Assembly: GCA_963682175.1 (NCBI GenBank)
Contig: OY821786.1
Span: 34,775,501-34,839,500 of the forward strand
DNA: 64,000 nt
Source of the DNA: Triglochin maritima
Taxonomy: Eukaryota; Streptophyta; Magnoliopsida; Alismatales; Juncaginaceae
Direction: 5' to 3'
Numbering within the stretch: the first letter of the stretch is position 1; the number at the start of each line of letters is the position of its first letter. The translations under genes were made by a program, and so were the position numbers. Of the stretch, positions 1-11,322 are shown piece after piece. Under the pieces are notes generated by a model. It was not told the origin of the DNA. It made no database searches and saw nothing but the letters and a program-made list of their open reading frames with translations.

Positions 1-912
1 GCACAAAGCTAATTCAGCAAATATTGCCAAGTGGAAAACCAATAATTTATTGAAAATGATCATTTTATGGGTAGATTACAATTTCACCCTTTTTGATTCT
101 TTTGTAGTGCTTTGGGTGAATGTACCTAATGCTAATTTATAATAGAGTTGGATTCAAATTTACATCTAATTTGGTTCATATTCATATCATATTAGTATCA
201 ATTTTATTTCACATTTGAAACCGTATCAGAACCTAATTTTCCACAAATTTGATCCTAACTTAATTATAAAGTTAAGGTTACGCATTTCCAAGAGAATAAC
301 ACAAAGATCACAAAATAACAATGAATATATTGAAAAGTAATAATTTATTGATGGAGAGGGGGCAAAGACTTACAGATTCAAAGTTTAAGGGGTGTGATAA
401 TGACCTAAGTTCGAGGAGTTCAAACTAAAATCAAGTCATAGTTCAGAGGAGCAATTTGTACCTTACCCTTATGTTGATAGTTTAAGACCATGAAAGCATA
501 GGTGAAAGACTATATTAGAGTAATTAAATTCTGCAAGTCTAATTTGATTCATAGCAAGATCTAATTGCATGTAGAGGTATTTCCATATCCTTGCAAATTG
601 GACTATCATATTAGACTAATTTACAGATGCTTCTAGATACAATCGACAAGCAAAGAAATTGTAAGATCATCTGTTTTTCTTATTTTAGAATTTAAACCAT
701 GAGAGCAAGGAGGTGAAAGGCTATAATTGCCGAATTTGTCGAGTCTAATCTGCTGCATAGAGAGATGTAATTAATTGCAATGTTGCTTCCACATCTTTAG
801 TATTATACATATAAATATAGAAAAATTGACACTCAAATTCAACTTAAGTGTATGATAATACAAATGCATACAGACAAAACCCACAATAAAAGAGATTGTG
901 ATAATAGATGAC
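1..912. other. left-edge AT-rich region, no gene assigned
   Basis: No convincing exon could be fixed here. It lies downstream of the last supported exon of the minus-strand TOUSLED-like gene. It could be a long intron leading to kinase exons beyond the window, or the end of a truncated gene. Read-through of the last exon reaches a stop at 844-846. Two diverged copies of one segment (about 481-620 and 690-815) are present and are listed separately. Confidence 0.5.
481..815. repeat. diverged tandem duplication, two copies
   Basis: Segments 481-620 and 690-815 align over about 125 bases, sharing blocks such as accatgaaagcata/accatgagagcaag, aggtgaaag.ctata and gagtctaat/caagtctaat. Read on the minus strand, each has a branch/acceptor-like stretch followed by codons for QIRLDKFGNYS or QIRLAEFNYSN. 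These weakly resemble a TOUSLED segment downstream of the coiled coil. Whether they are degenerate exons is unproven. Confidence 0.55.
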
Positions 913-3900
913 CTTTGCCGTCATCTGCTGATTACTTTGTTTTGAATCCTCCAATTGCTGCATAAGGAAAGAGATAAACAAAATGTTACTGCCAACAGAT
1001 TCAATCAATAAAAACAACTAATTAACAAGTAGAGACAGTATAAGGATTACCTTTCCTAACTGACAGCAAAGTTGCTGAGACTCAGCAGTTTCCCTCTGTG
1101 CTTTGCTGAGCTCATCCTCTAGTGAAGCAACTTTTCTAGATAACTCCTCTTCTAGTAAAGCAACTTTTCTAGATAACCTTGCATTCTCTTCCTAAGACAT
1201 GAGAAGGTTATATCGATCAGAGTGACTTGAACCTCTAACATCAACATTACCTTAACACCTCAAAATTGGCTCCTACATGAGTAAGGTAAGGGGGGTCGAA
1301 TATACGCAACCATACCCGAGGTAATCAAAGAGGTTTCTAATTGACAGATTAATTTGATGCAGAACCAATCGTCTACCATTTCACAATAAATAAAAAAAGC
1401 AGACAGTGTGGGGAGCCAGTTTGATTAGTCAATTTTGATCCAAAATGACAAAGAAATGTTTTGATTTTTGACTCATAAGAAATGAACATTGGAAATGACG
1501 TAAAACTCTAAAAGCATAAACATGTTGAGATGAAAAAACTAAGTGCTTCCTCCATGCAAATACTAGAAATGTAGGCATTCAGCAAGCATCTCGGTACTTC
1601 AGGTCTGCTGTCCCAAAGTCCTTTGGACCATCATTTTTCCTATACAATGAGATAGGGGGAAAACATATTCAGTACCTGTAAAGCAGCCTTTCCAGCATCT
1701 TGAGACTGTTCAGCAAGTCGAAGTTCCTTCTATAAAAATTGACAAGTGATCATCAATTTTAGCAGATGGAAGAAGTTAAGGCAACAAATATGATTCCATA
1801 TAAGAATAAGACAAGCTCATTCCAGTTCATGCTAGCAAGACGTAAACTGAACTGTCCAGCCTAACAATCCAAGAAAATATTTGGATTTTTTTCCAGGCAA
1901 GGAAGGACATCCTCTAAATGGGTTAACGAAAAAAATAAAAGATGACATGGCTACATGGATGGGTGTCACATTGTCATACCGCCCATTACACAAAGATGAA
2001 CGACATACAATAAGTACATTTGACAACTTGCAAGTAACTCCATGGCGAAAACAAGAAAAACAGAGACTAACGCACCATGTATCTGATGGTATCAACTGAG
2101 AAACATATCCAAGAACGAAAATCACATACTACAATATCATGGAGAGCCGGAAAGACGGAAGTAAAATAGTGACAAGAACTAAAATGTGTAGGGAGATAGA
2201 GAAAAACATGATGGTTTCACTGCAGATAAACACCAGAAACAGCATGCACATTATGCGAAACGAGGATAATATGGGACTCTTTAGACAAAGAAACGAGAGG
2301 TGGCGACATGAAAATTTATTGGTACTTAACACCAAATAAAATTGTAAATTAGTTCAACATATAATTTTTAAAGATCGGTCAACAACCTGCTCATTTGGAA
2401 GCAAAGCTGCTGGAGGTTGCAGTTGATCAGTAGCTCTGAAACTACGATTTCTTGACAGTGCCTTGCGACCCCTACCACGACCTTGTCGTTTTCTATTTGA
2501 GTCATCTTGTCCAGCTTTCACATCTCTGATTTCGATAGTGTTGATTCTATCATCTAGTTCCTGCTTACCACCCAACCAGGAGAAAATTTGGGATCAAAAC
2601 AATCATTATAAACACCATGTTTGTTATCACCAGAGTGAACAACACGTTTAAGCAAATCACCACTACATTGAGGATGAACATTAAGGAAACATCATTTGGT
2701 TGCTGAAAATATGTGATTATGACCTAATTGTGTAATGTCACGAAAGATGTACTTAGAAGTTGCTGAAAATAAATAATAAATCTGGCACTAAAAATCCTTA
2801 CAATAAAAAAAGGAAATTTTGGGTTATGAACGAAGAACATGGTAATATTGATAATATCCTCAAGAAGAAAGTCAAGAGCAAAATGTTCTAACAATAAATT
2901 ATTGATTATAAATTTCCAGTATAACACACTGCAAACACAAGAAGTGATATCGTTGTTAAACATTATCAGTGACAATGTACAACTAGCAACACACCTCTGA
3001 CTGTTGATAGATTGTTTTATTTTCCTCTTCAGAAAGTCTCTGACGCTTCTGTGTGTTTGCTTGTATCAAAAACTCAGCGCCAATCTGGACAGCAACAGCA
3101 GGAACATCAAAAAGTATCACATGTCAAAACAAAATGACTGAAGATTTCAGTTTTTAAGTCTTCACTAGTGATCCAATTGAATGAAAAAATCATCAGATAT
3201 TCCCTAAAGTACAAACAGATGGAATTTGATTTCAAAAGGAGAGGAAAAAGGTACCTAGAACTTCACATTTCAGAAACAAAGAAAAATAATGTTGTAATAT
3301 TTCCTGCGCACACATTTACAAATTGCAACATGAACCAAAAAATGAACATCTATCTATACAACAAAACCAAACATGAACATCTACACAACAGGAATCAAAA
3401 GATAAAGTGCTTTTTAATAACATGGGTTCCTCCACCTCAAATGACCACACCAACACAGGAAATAACCAAAACACTAAAAACCCAAGAAACACCAGAAACA
3501 TCGTATCTTTAAAGGGATCAACAAAAAATCCACTCATCCAATGTGTAAGATCCAAAGCATTTCCAACTAAAACCCAAAAATTAAAAAATTAAAACTCAAA
3601 AAAGCCCAAAACTCACATCTTTTTCCTAATTACTCGAATAGGAAGAGTTTGTCATCTCCAACCAAACCAATACAAATGCCATTATCACATCCAAAAGATT
3701 CCTCTCAGCAAACTGTCTACAATCCACCGGCAACAATTTCCTAATAAAACCCTAAAAATCAAGGAAATCCACAAAAAGCCCAAAAAAACTTACATCCTCG
3801 TAGGAATCACTGGAATACGAGGAGTCTGACAGCTCCAACGAAACCAATCAAACACTAGAAAATTAAAAACATAATCACTACAAATGCTAGAATCGTGCCA

Positions 3901-4594
3901 CAATGAGTCTTTTAACAAACAACAATCCACCTGCAACAACTTCCAACTAAAACCCTAAAAATGAAAAACAAATCCATGAAAATCTCCAAAAAAATAAATC
4001 ACATCCTCTTTGGAATCACTCGAACACAGTCCCGCAGCTTCAACCAAATCAATCATACAATAGAGAATCAAAAATATAATCACTACACATGTCATAATCA
4101 CTTCAAAAATAGTCATTTCCAGCACAAAACAATCCACCTGCAACAATCTCCATCTAAAATTCTAAGAATTAAAAAACCCACAAAAATCTCCAAAAAAAAC
4201 TCACATCTTCGTCAGAATCACTCAAATAGAAAGAGTCCGGCAGCTCCAACCAAACCAATCAGACAGTAGAAAATTAAGAAAATAATCACTACAAATGCCA
4301 TAATCACATCAAAAGATTCCTTTTTAACAGACACTACAAAATAAAAACATAATCACTAAAACCCTAAAAATCAAAGAAATCCAAAAAAAAACTCACATCC
4401 TCGTCGGAACCACTGGAATAGGAGGAGTCCGGCAGCTCCTCCGCCACCATGGCCACCACCGACGCCTGCCTCGCGACCTGCGGTGGAGCCGAATGGCACC
4501 CCTTCCCGGCCATCCTCGCCTCCAGCTTCGCCAGCTTGGACGGATCAGTGGGGTTCGAATTCGACGAGAGGTTCATCAGCAGGTCGTTCGACAT
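913..4594 (-). CDS. TSL: TOUSLED-like Ser/Thr protein kinase, N-terminal part (partial)
   Basis: Six minus-strand exons join in phase 0: 4397-4594, 2995-3084, 2387-2560, 1676-1729, 1051-1191 and 913-957 (234 codons). The product starts MSNDLLMNLSSNSNP and continues KLAKLEARMAGK, an acidic SSGSDED stretch, FLIQANTQKRQRL, a basic RKRQGRGRGRK segment, then a heptad-rich coiled coil (EENARLSRKVALLEEEL) ending QLEDSKQSNQQMTAK. This order matches the N-terminus of plant TOUSLED, a nuclear kinase of about 690 residues acting in development and chromatin, whose catalytic domain is C-terminal. No kinase exon is visible before the left edge, so the gene either continues outside or is a truncated paralogue. 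The start is the first ATG, 14 bases past a telo-box. The exon 6 donor (gtcatc) is weak; without it the frame stops at 844-846. Confidence 0.8.
3605..4440 (-). repeat. intronic tandem copies of the TOUSLED exon 1/intron 1 junction
   Basis: The true junction (minus strand, GAGCTGCCGGACTCCTCC...GACGAGGAT|gtgagt, near 4397) has four degraded copies inside intron 1. They are centred near 4202, 3999, 3795 and 3617, with a period of about 180-205 bp. Each copy keeps the actcacatc(c/t)tc core, the gccggcagct-like core and a following ccaaccaaaccaatc / cactacaaatgcc tail. Confidence 0.75.
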
Positions 4595-4607
4595 CGTGGA
4601 CCACCGG

Positions 4608-4616
4608 AAACCCTAA
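4608..4616 (+). promoter_or_regulatory. telo-box upstream of the TOUSLED-like start codon
   Basis: AAACCCTAA lies 14 bases upstream of the minus-strand ATG. Telo-boxes are common near the start of plant housekeeping and cell-cycle genes. A regulatory role here is inferred from position only. Confidence 0.4.
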
Positions 4617-5339
4617 CCCTTGGTCGGATTCGGCTGGTTAACGTGCGCCGGTCAGCTAACTTGCGCGGGGTTTTGGTTTGGAGTTTGGAGGTGGTGAAGT
4701 GGGGGTAATTTTTGGGGGGCTCGTGGGGGTATTTTGGGGATATTAATTTTGGGGTGTCCGGAGAAGGAATAGACTTCTGAGTTGTGAATACAAGAAAGAA
4801 TGGACGATGATGTTAGTATAACATCGTCGTTTTGTGAATCATGTACCACAATGATAGTTTAATCCTTAAAATTTCGGTTTTTGATCGAACCAGACCGGAC
4901 CGAAAAAGTTCAATCTGATTCTGTCCGGACACCCAGACCGAATCGAATTTTGCTCACCCCTAATTGTGGATATAAATTATGAGTGAGAGTCATTTTGGAG
5001 AATTAAGGTTGTAGGAAGAAATTGTAAAATTGTTAGAACATTTGCGGTCATCATGACCTAATTTATCTAATTTTCTTCTTTTTTTTTCTTTTTCTCTCTA
5101 GCACATCATCATCATGACCAACCTCATATTTCTTATTTACTATTATTCATCTCTTAACCATGACCTAAGTCTTCCCAATCTCTTTCCTCCGCATTATTAA
5201 TTTTCTTCTCGATTTTCATTCTATTCCAAAAAAAAGTAAAGAGTTGCAGGAAGAAATTGTAAAAATGTTAAGAGGTGTTTTTTTTGCGTAAAAACAAAAA
5301 AGTGATGGAGGTGGTGGTGAGTATAAGGTGTTGTGTTGC
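4617..5339. other. intergenic region upstream of the TOUSLED-like gene
   Basis: No coding potential was seen. It should hold the minus-strand promoter. A CCGGA-rich block at 4865-4965 is listed separately; the remainder is AT-rich with polypyrimidine runs near 5070-5100. Confidence 0.5.
4865..4965. repeat. CCGGA-rich repeat fragment ending gctcacccctaa
   Basis: The block contains repeated gaccggaccgaa-like units and ends gctcacccctaa. This is the inverse of taggggtgagca, which opens a similar block at 62014. The two blocks look like members of one short dispersed repeat family, possibly a hAT-related MITE. The family assignment is a guess. Confidence 0.45.
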
Positions 5340-5893
5340 ATGGCAAGATCTCATGCATATTAGATTATATATTAGAACTTTAGATTAAATTTTTGATTAG
5401 ATATTGGTGTAGATTTTCATTAAGATTGTTATTTAAGTTTCCTGATTAGAGTTTCCTGTGTTGATTATTGTGTCCTAAATATGCATGAGATATGAGTAAT
5501 GAAATAAAGACAATATGAAATATTTTTCAATTCCAATCACTTCTTAATTTCTATTGTCTTATTCTAATTTCTACTCCTTCACCGTCTAAACCTTATCCTC
5601 CTAATTTCAATCTTCCTTTCTCTAAAGTATTACCCTACCTACATTGGTGCTTTCATCGATGATCTCTCCTTCATGGCCCAACGACATCTGTTTGAAGGAT
5701 TTGCAACAACAAATCAATGATATTCAACAACTTAATGAGCAATACAAATCTGTTTCGCAACATCTCGTTGACTTCCACAGGGAGGTGCTCACCGTATTCA
5801 GAACAACTTCAAGAGCAAATGCTACATTCCATCAACACCAGACAGATCTATCAACAATTACAATGGTCAAATATATCAATGCTACATTGGCCT
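5340..5893 (+). mobile_element. 5' part of an older retroelement, interrupted by the copia insertion
   Basis: An AT-rich, LTR-like stretch (5340-5640) is followed by cattggtgctttcatcg, a start context common in plant LTR elements. An open frame from ATG 5659 then runs at least to 5893 (MISPSWPNDICLKDLQQQIN...). The product is glutamine- and leucine-rich and gag-like, but I recognise no specific domain. The copia 5' LTR cuts the frame at 5894. Bases after the copia 3' LTR (10745 onward) may be the other half; I could not confirm reading continuity. Confidence 0.45.
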
Positions 5894-6120
5894 TGTTGAA
5901 ATAAACCTGAACCGACGCGACTCTTGAACCGTCGCAACCTCGACACAACCTCCCAACCGTCGCACCTCTCCGATGAAGCATCACATCTCCTCGTCAAGGA
6001 AGTCCGCTCCACTCAACGGAAACAAATACTCATATAAAAGCTAAATGTAATTTCAAATTCAAGTTAAGTTTTGTACAAACAAAAATCTCAATAAACCAAA
6101 TTCATCTACGCTTTTCTACA
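5894..6120 (+). repeat. copia 5' LTR
   Basis: The LTR is 227 bp with TG...CA ends. It carries TATAAAA at 6033-6039, a plausible LTR promoter. It differs from the 3' LTR at three positions, each a C/T transition. Confidence 0.93.
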
Positions 6121-6132
6121 TGGTATCAGAGC
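6121..6132 (+). other. primer binding site (initiator Met tRNA type)
   Basis: tggtatcagagc directly follows the 5' LTR. It is the usual plant copia site complementary to the 3' end of initiator methionine tRNA. Confidence 0.85.
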
Positions 6133-6287
6133 GTACGAGATCCTTGTTTCATCACCGGTGATCCTCAGAGTTCAAACAATCTCATCACCGGAAACCTCAG
6201 AAAAAAACCCACAAACAAAAACCGACCACCTCGGGGGGTTGAAGGCAAATCGCACCAACATCCAAACCCAGGAGGAAGGAAGACAAA

Positions 6288-9200
6288 ATGACAGATCAAG
6301 AGGTGAACGTTGCCCCCAGACTTGTATCACAACCGCTCAACGGACAAAATTATCTGTCGTGGGCACGAGCTATCACGCTGGCCCTCAGTGGGAAAGGAAA
6401 ACTCGGACACATCACCGGGAATTCAAAAAAACCAGACGGAGAAGGCACAGAGACAAAACAGGAGGAATGGCAGGCGATGGACCACCTCGTCATGTCGTAG
6501 CTCCTCAACTCCATGCAACCAAAGATCGGGGCAATCTTCCTCTACAAAAATTCTGCGAAAGAACTCTGGGACTCGGTCCAAAACATCTTCGGTAAATCAC
6601 AAAACTTTGCTCATATCTTTAAACTAAAACAAGATATCTCGCAGACAAAACAACAAGGACAGACCATCACGGAGTACCTCGGGGCACTTCAACGCAGATG
6701 GGATGAACTCTCCATCTACGAACCAGCAACGACTGACCCAAGGACCATATTCGAACGCACGGAAAGGGACCATATCTACCAGTTTCTCATCGGACTTGAC
6801 GGCAGCTATGAAGCCATCTGAAGTCAAGTCCTAATGACCGCCAAGCTACCGGACATCGGAACCATCATTGCGATGATCCAACGAGAAGAGTCCCGTCGGA
6901 CCACCACTCAGACCGCCGATCACACATCAGAATCGCAAGCGTTCTTCGTAGGAAAACCACAACTCAGTAAAAACAAACAAAAATATGGAAATAAACCACA
7001 AGAAACTTGCGATAACTGTAAAAAAACAGGTCATAACAGAAACTCATGCTGGTTCCTACATCCACATCTCCGACCAACAAGGGAATGAGGAGGAGATCAT
7101 CGGAATCGAAAGAAAAACTACGGCGGAGCAACAGGAAACGGAGTGGTGGCTAACCCTAGCGGAGAAAGGGAAAGGAGAAGGGAAGATGAATCAGGTGTTT
7201 TCTCAGATCAACACGTTTATATATGCACGCACGAAGAATCGGATGGATCTCGACCCGATTGCAACTGATCTGACCCTCTTATACAAACATCCAGCGGACC
7301 CGGATCTGGATCAATTGCTGGTCCAACTAAACTCCTTTTTGCAGAATACCCCCCAAGATCAGGTAATTATGCAGGTATGACTTCCTCTCCACAGACTTTT
7401 TCTGCAAATAATTTTAAAACTCTGCTTAATACAAGACCTAGATATAACAATCAATGGATTATTGATTCTGGCGCTACAGATCTATGACCGGAAATTACTT
7501 CTTATTGCAAAACATTAAAAAAACTTAGATATCGTTAATAAATTTGTAACCGTAGCCAATGACAATCAAGTTGAAATTAAAGGAATAGGAGAAAGCACGT
7601 TATTAAATCAAATAACCAAAGATGTATTATATGTTCCAACTCTTACTTCCAACCTTCTGTCTGTTGCAAAAATAACAAAATATTTTAATTGCGATGTTTT
7701 ATTCACCCCAAATGATGTATTCTTTCAGGATCGAGTTACAGGGAAGATGATTGGTAAAGGAGTCAACATCAACGGACTCTATATTTTAGATACTCAAAAA
7801 ACTGTTTTTCATACCTCTAGTAATACTAATCAGGATCTTTGGCATAAACGTATGGGACATCCATCCTACCCTGTCTTAAAAACTTTATTTCCTGTTTTTT
7901 CTTCTAATTATGCGTGTGATGTTTGTCATTTCTCAAAACAAACTAGACTCCCTTTCCCTACATCTAAAAACAAATCTAGATTTCCCCTCGACTTAATTCA
8001 CTCAGATATCTGGGGTCCTGCTCCAGTCGAATCTTACAATGGTTTCAAATATTTTGTTTTATTCATTGATGATTTTTCGCGTAACACCTGGATTTACCTT
8101 CTTAAAAATAAATCCGATGTTTTTAAAACCTTTTGCGAATTTGTAACATTTGTTGAGAATATGTATAATTTAAAAATTAAAACCTTAAGAACCGATAATG
8201 GGATGGAATATACCAGTCTCAATTTTCAAAATTTTCTACAGACTCATGGAATTTTTCATCAAACTACTTGTATTAATACTCCCGAACAGAATGGAATTTC
8301 TGAAGGGAAATACCGTTACATCTTGAATGTCACCCGGTCTTTGCTTTTTCAAAGTAATACCCCAAAACGTTTTGGTCCGACGCAGTTCTTACTGCTACTT
8401 ACCTAATTAATCATCTACCAAGTCCTGTCCTTCAAAGTAAACAACCTTTAGGAATATTTTTAAACCGGGCACTAAATTTAGATCATCTTAAAATTTTTGG
8501 TTGTGTCTGCTTTGTTCACAGGAAACGGACGAACAAATTTGACAGCAATTCTGTAAAATGTATTTTTCTTGGTCATTCTGTCAACAAAAAGGGGTACAAA
8601 TGTTTTGACCCCGAAACTTGTAAAATGTATATATCGAGGGATGTATCCTTTAGAGAAAGTGGGTCCTACTTTAAAATAGAAAACGAGCATACAACTGGGA
8701 CGCCCCCAGCTACAACAACAACTCTACCGCAAAGCCACATAGAAGAAGGAGGAGGACAAGAGAGCGACAAAGAAAACGAGGAAGGAGAAGAAGAAGAAGA
8801 AACTCCACCCCAAGACAATCAAGAAATTCCCCAAATAAGGAGATCCGCCCGTACAAGACGAACGCCTGCCAGGTTTAACGACTTTGTTACTTCACACGTT
8901 ACCTATCCCATTGAAAAACACATCTGCTACGAAAAAAATCTTCCAACCTACAAAACATACCTAACCCAAATAAATAACTTAGAACCTAAGACTTTTCAAG
9001 AAGCTATAGGATATCCAAAATGGCGCAGAGCCATGAATGAGGAGCTCAACGCCCTAGAAAATAACAACACATGGATGCTTATCCAAAAACCACAAGGAAT
9101 CAAACCAGTCGGGTGCAAATGGGTCTATAAAATAAAATATAACAGTAATGGAACTATAAAAAGATATAAAACCAGACTTGTGGCCAAATGGTACACTCAA

Positions 9201-10668
9201 ACATACAGGATTGACTACCTAGAGACCTTTGCACCTGTTGCAAAGATGAACACGGTTCGTGCCCTCTTGTCCATAGCTGTCAACAGAAATTGGAAACTCC
9301 ATCAAATGGATGTGAGAAATGCCTTCTTACAAGGGAACCTTGAAGAAGAAGTTTACATGACTCCTCCACCAGGGTACAACCTCACCTCAAACCAGGTATG
9401 CAAACTCAACAAAGCTATCTATGGTCTAAAGCAATCTCCACGTGCATGATATGCCAAACTCAGTCATTTCTTACTTGCTTATGGGTTTTTTAAATCTTCC
9501 GCTGACGCTTCTATGTTTACTAAACATCACAAACAAGGAATCACCATAGTATTAGTTTACGTTGACGACATCATCATCACCGGAGACATTAATAAAGAAA
9601 TTAGTCAAGTCAAACACTACCTAACAAAATTCGATATAAAAGACATCGGTCTCTTGAAATACTTCTTAGGAATAGAAATTGCATACTCAAAAAATGGTCT
9701 TTTTTCTATCACAAATGAAATATGCTCTAGACCTATTAACGGAAACGGGAAAACTTGGAGCTAAACCCGCCAATACACCCATAGAAACAAACCTCAAAAC
9801 TAGCTCTGCTGATGGAGAACCTGTCAAAGATGTTCATTAGTTTCAAAGACTTGTAGGCAAACTTATATACCTAACAGTAACTAGACCAGACATAACCTTT
9901 TCTGTTAGCATAGTTAGTCAATTTATGCATGCATCTCGAACACCAAACTTAGGTATCATTGATCGCATTTTAAGATATATAAAACAAACTCCAGGACAAG
10001 GAATACTAATGAAAATTAATAACTCTAACAATATCATTGGTTTCTCGGATGCAGATTGGGCAGGAAGCCATGATCGTAAATCAACTACAGTCTTTTGCAC
10101 CTTTGTAGGAGGGAATCTTGTAACCTGGAGGAGTAAGAAGCAAAAGGTTGTTGCATGATCTAGTGCAGAAGCAGAATATCGCGCAATGACATCTACGACT
10201 AGTGAACTTGTATGGTTAAAACAACTTCTCAACGATATGAGACAATCTCCTAGCATGCTCATGCAGATGTTCTACGACAATAATGTTGCGCGACACATAG
10301 CATCTAATCCGGTGTTCCACGAAAGAACCAAACACATTGAAGTTGATTGTCACTTCATCCGGGAAAAAATCCAGGCTAAAGAAATAGAAGTTCCCTACAT
10401 ACCCAGTAAGGAACAACTAGCAGATGTTTTCACCAAAGCTCTATGTCAAAAACAATTCAGTCAGATCATCGACAAGTTAGGCACCTTCAACCTCTTCCGG
10501 ACCCAACTTGAGGGGGGTGTTGAAATAAACCTGAACCGACGCGACTCTCGAACCGTCGCAACCTCGACACAACCTCCCAACTGTCGCACCTCTCCGATGA
10601 AGCATCACATCTCCTCGTCAAGGAAGTCTGCTCCACTCAACGGAAACAAATACTCATATAAAAGCTAA
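6288..10668 (+). pseudogene. copia gag-pol polyprotein, disrupted
   Basis: Order of recognisable parts: gag (RLVSQPLNGQNYLSWARAI; WDELSIYEPA), a zinc knuckle CDNCKKTGHNRNSC near 7006-7050, protease WIIDSGATD near 7455, an integrase with zinc-binding HxxxH/CxxC (from about 7840) and catalytic HSDIWGP, LRTDNGMEY and NGISEGKYR, then reverse transcriptase with YVDD near 9560, RNase H (DADWAGS; SSAEAEYR) and a C-terminal tail entering the 3' LTR. In-frame stops lie at 6498, 6819, 7086, 9447, 9838 and 10156. Most fit G-to-A or C-to-T changes, such as Trp TGG to TAG/TGA. Single-base deletions shift frame near 7482, near 7515 and near 8373. No functional polyprotein can be made. Confidence 0.92.
10509..10517 (+). 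other. polypurine tract of the copia element
   Basis: The purine run tgagggggg sits immediately before the 3' LTR, the expected site of plus-strand priming. Confidence 0.75.
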
Positions 10669-10744
10669 ATGTAATTTCAAATTCAAGTTAAGTTTTGTAC
10701 AAACAAAAATCTCAATAAACCAAATTCATCTACGCTTTTCTACA
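10518..10744 (+). repeat. copia 3' LTR
   Basis: This 227-bp copy begins at TGTTGAAATAAACC and ends at TCTACA. It is about 98.7 percent identical to the 5' LTR, with three C/T differences. Confidence 0.93.
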
Positions 10745-11167
10745 GGGCTCTCACTTTTCAATTCTCCCTTGGGATATATCACAAGAGTAAGAGATATCAT
10801 ACTGAATGTGATATATTACAATCTTGGTGGAGATTCATATGATCATAGTGGAGAAAACGGAAAATATGGTCAAATATATCACACTGGACGTAATATATCA
10901 TTGTTTTGGTGGAGATATAACTGATGATATTTTTGCTCTATATGGACGTGAGAGAATGAGTGAAGAGAATTTATATTAAATGTTTGCATATGTTGGAGGA
11001 AAGAAAATGAGTGAAGATAGTTTATGTTACATTTAAGATGTATTAGAGGAGATGGATAGAACGAGTGAAGAGAGTGATGAGTGGAGGAGAGAGAGTGGAT
11101 GGAAGATTTTGGAGTGTACCCCAAAATGAAGTCCAACTCGAGTTTTCCTTTTTTTACTCAACTGGTT
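10745..11167. other. spacer between copia element and MULE-1
   Basis: Purine-rich on the plus strand with recurring gatatatca and gagtgaagag motifs, for example around 10960, 11005 and 11060. It may be the continuation of the older retroelement split by the copia insertion. No protein was recognised. Confidence 0.4.
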
Positions 11168-11176
11168 TAACTAAAC

Positions 11177-11239
11177 TGAACTGCTAAACATCGCCCCAAA
11201 ATTACTTAAATCGCCCCTTGAAATTACCAAATTGCCCTT
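11177..11239 (+). repeat. MULE-1 left terminal inverted repeat
   Basis: It aligns with the reverse complement of 17533-17596 with only a few mismatches. A GC-poor promoter region with TATATAT at 11255-11261 follows at once. Confidence 0.88.
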
Positions 11240-11322
11240 CCTCCTATTTTTGCTTATATATCTCACAATTTCACTCTTTTTTCAAAACTTTCTCTTCCTA
11301 TACCTACTACACAAGATTACGA

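Larger units (their letters stand above)
5894..10744 (+). mobile_element. Ty1/copia LTR retrotransposon, full-length but inactive
   Basis: Two 227-bp direct LTRs start TGTTGAAATAAACC and end CTTTTCTACA. They flank a primer site (tggtatcagagc), a gag-pol region and a purine tract (ttgagggggg). The pol order is integrase before reverse transcriptase, which defines copia. The flanking 5-mers are ggcct (5889-5893) and gggct (10745-10749), a target duplication with one mismatch. The LTRs differ at three sites, all C/T transitions. Stops and frameshifts disable the polyprotein. The zinc knuckle, short LTR and small size suggest an Ale/Retrofit-like lineage, at low certainty. Confidence 0.93.

Noticed and set aside
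3168..4269. Plus-strand frames of 102-114 codons
   Set aside because: They lie in the TOUSLED-like intron over degenerate duplicated junctions. They are Asn/Lys/Thr-rich with no start context or homology.
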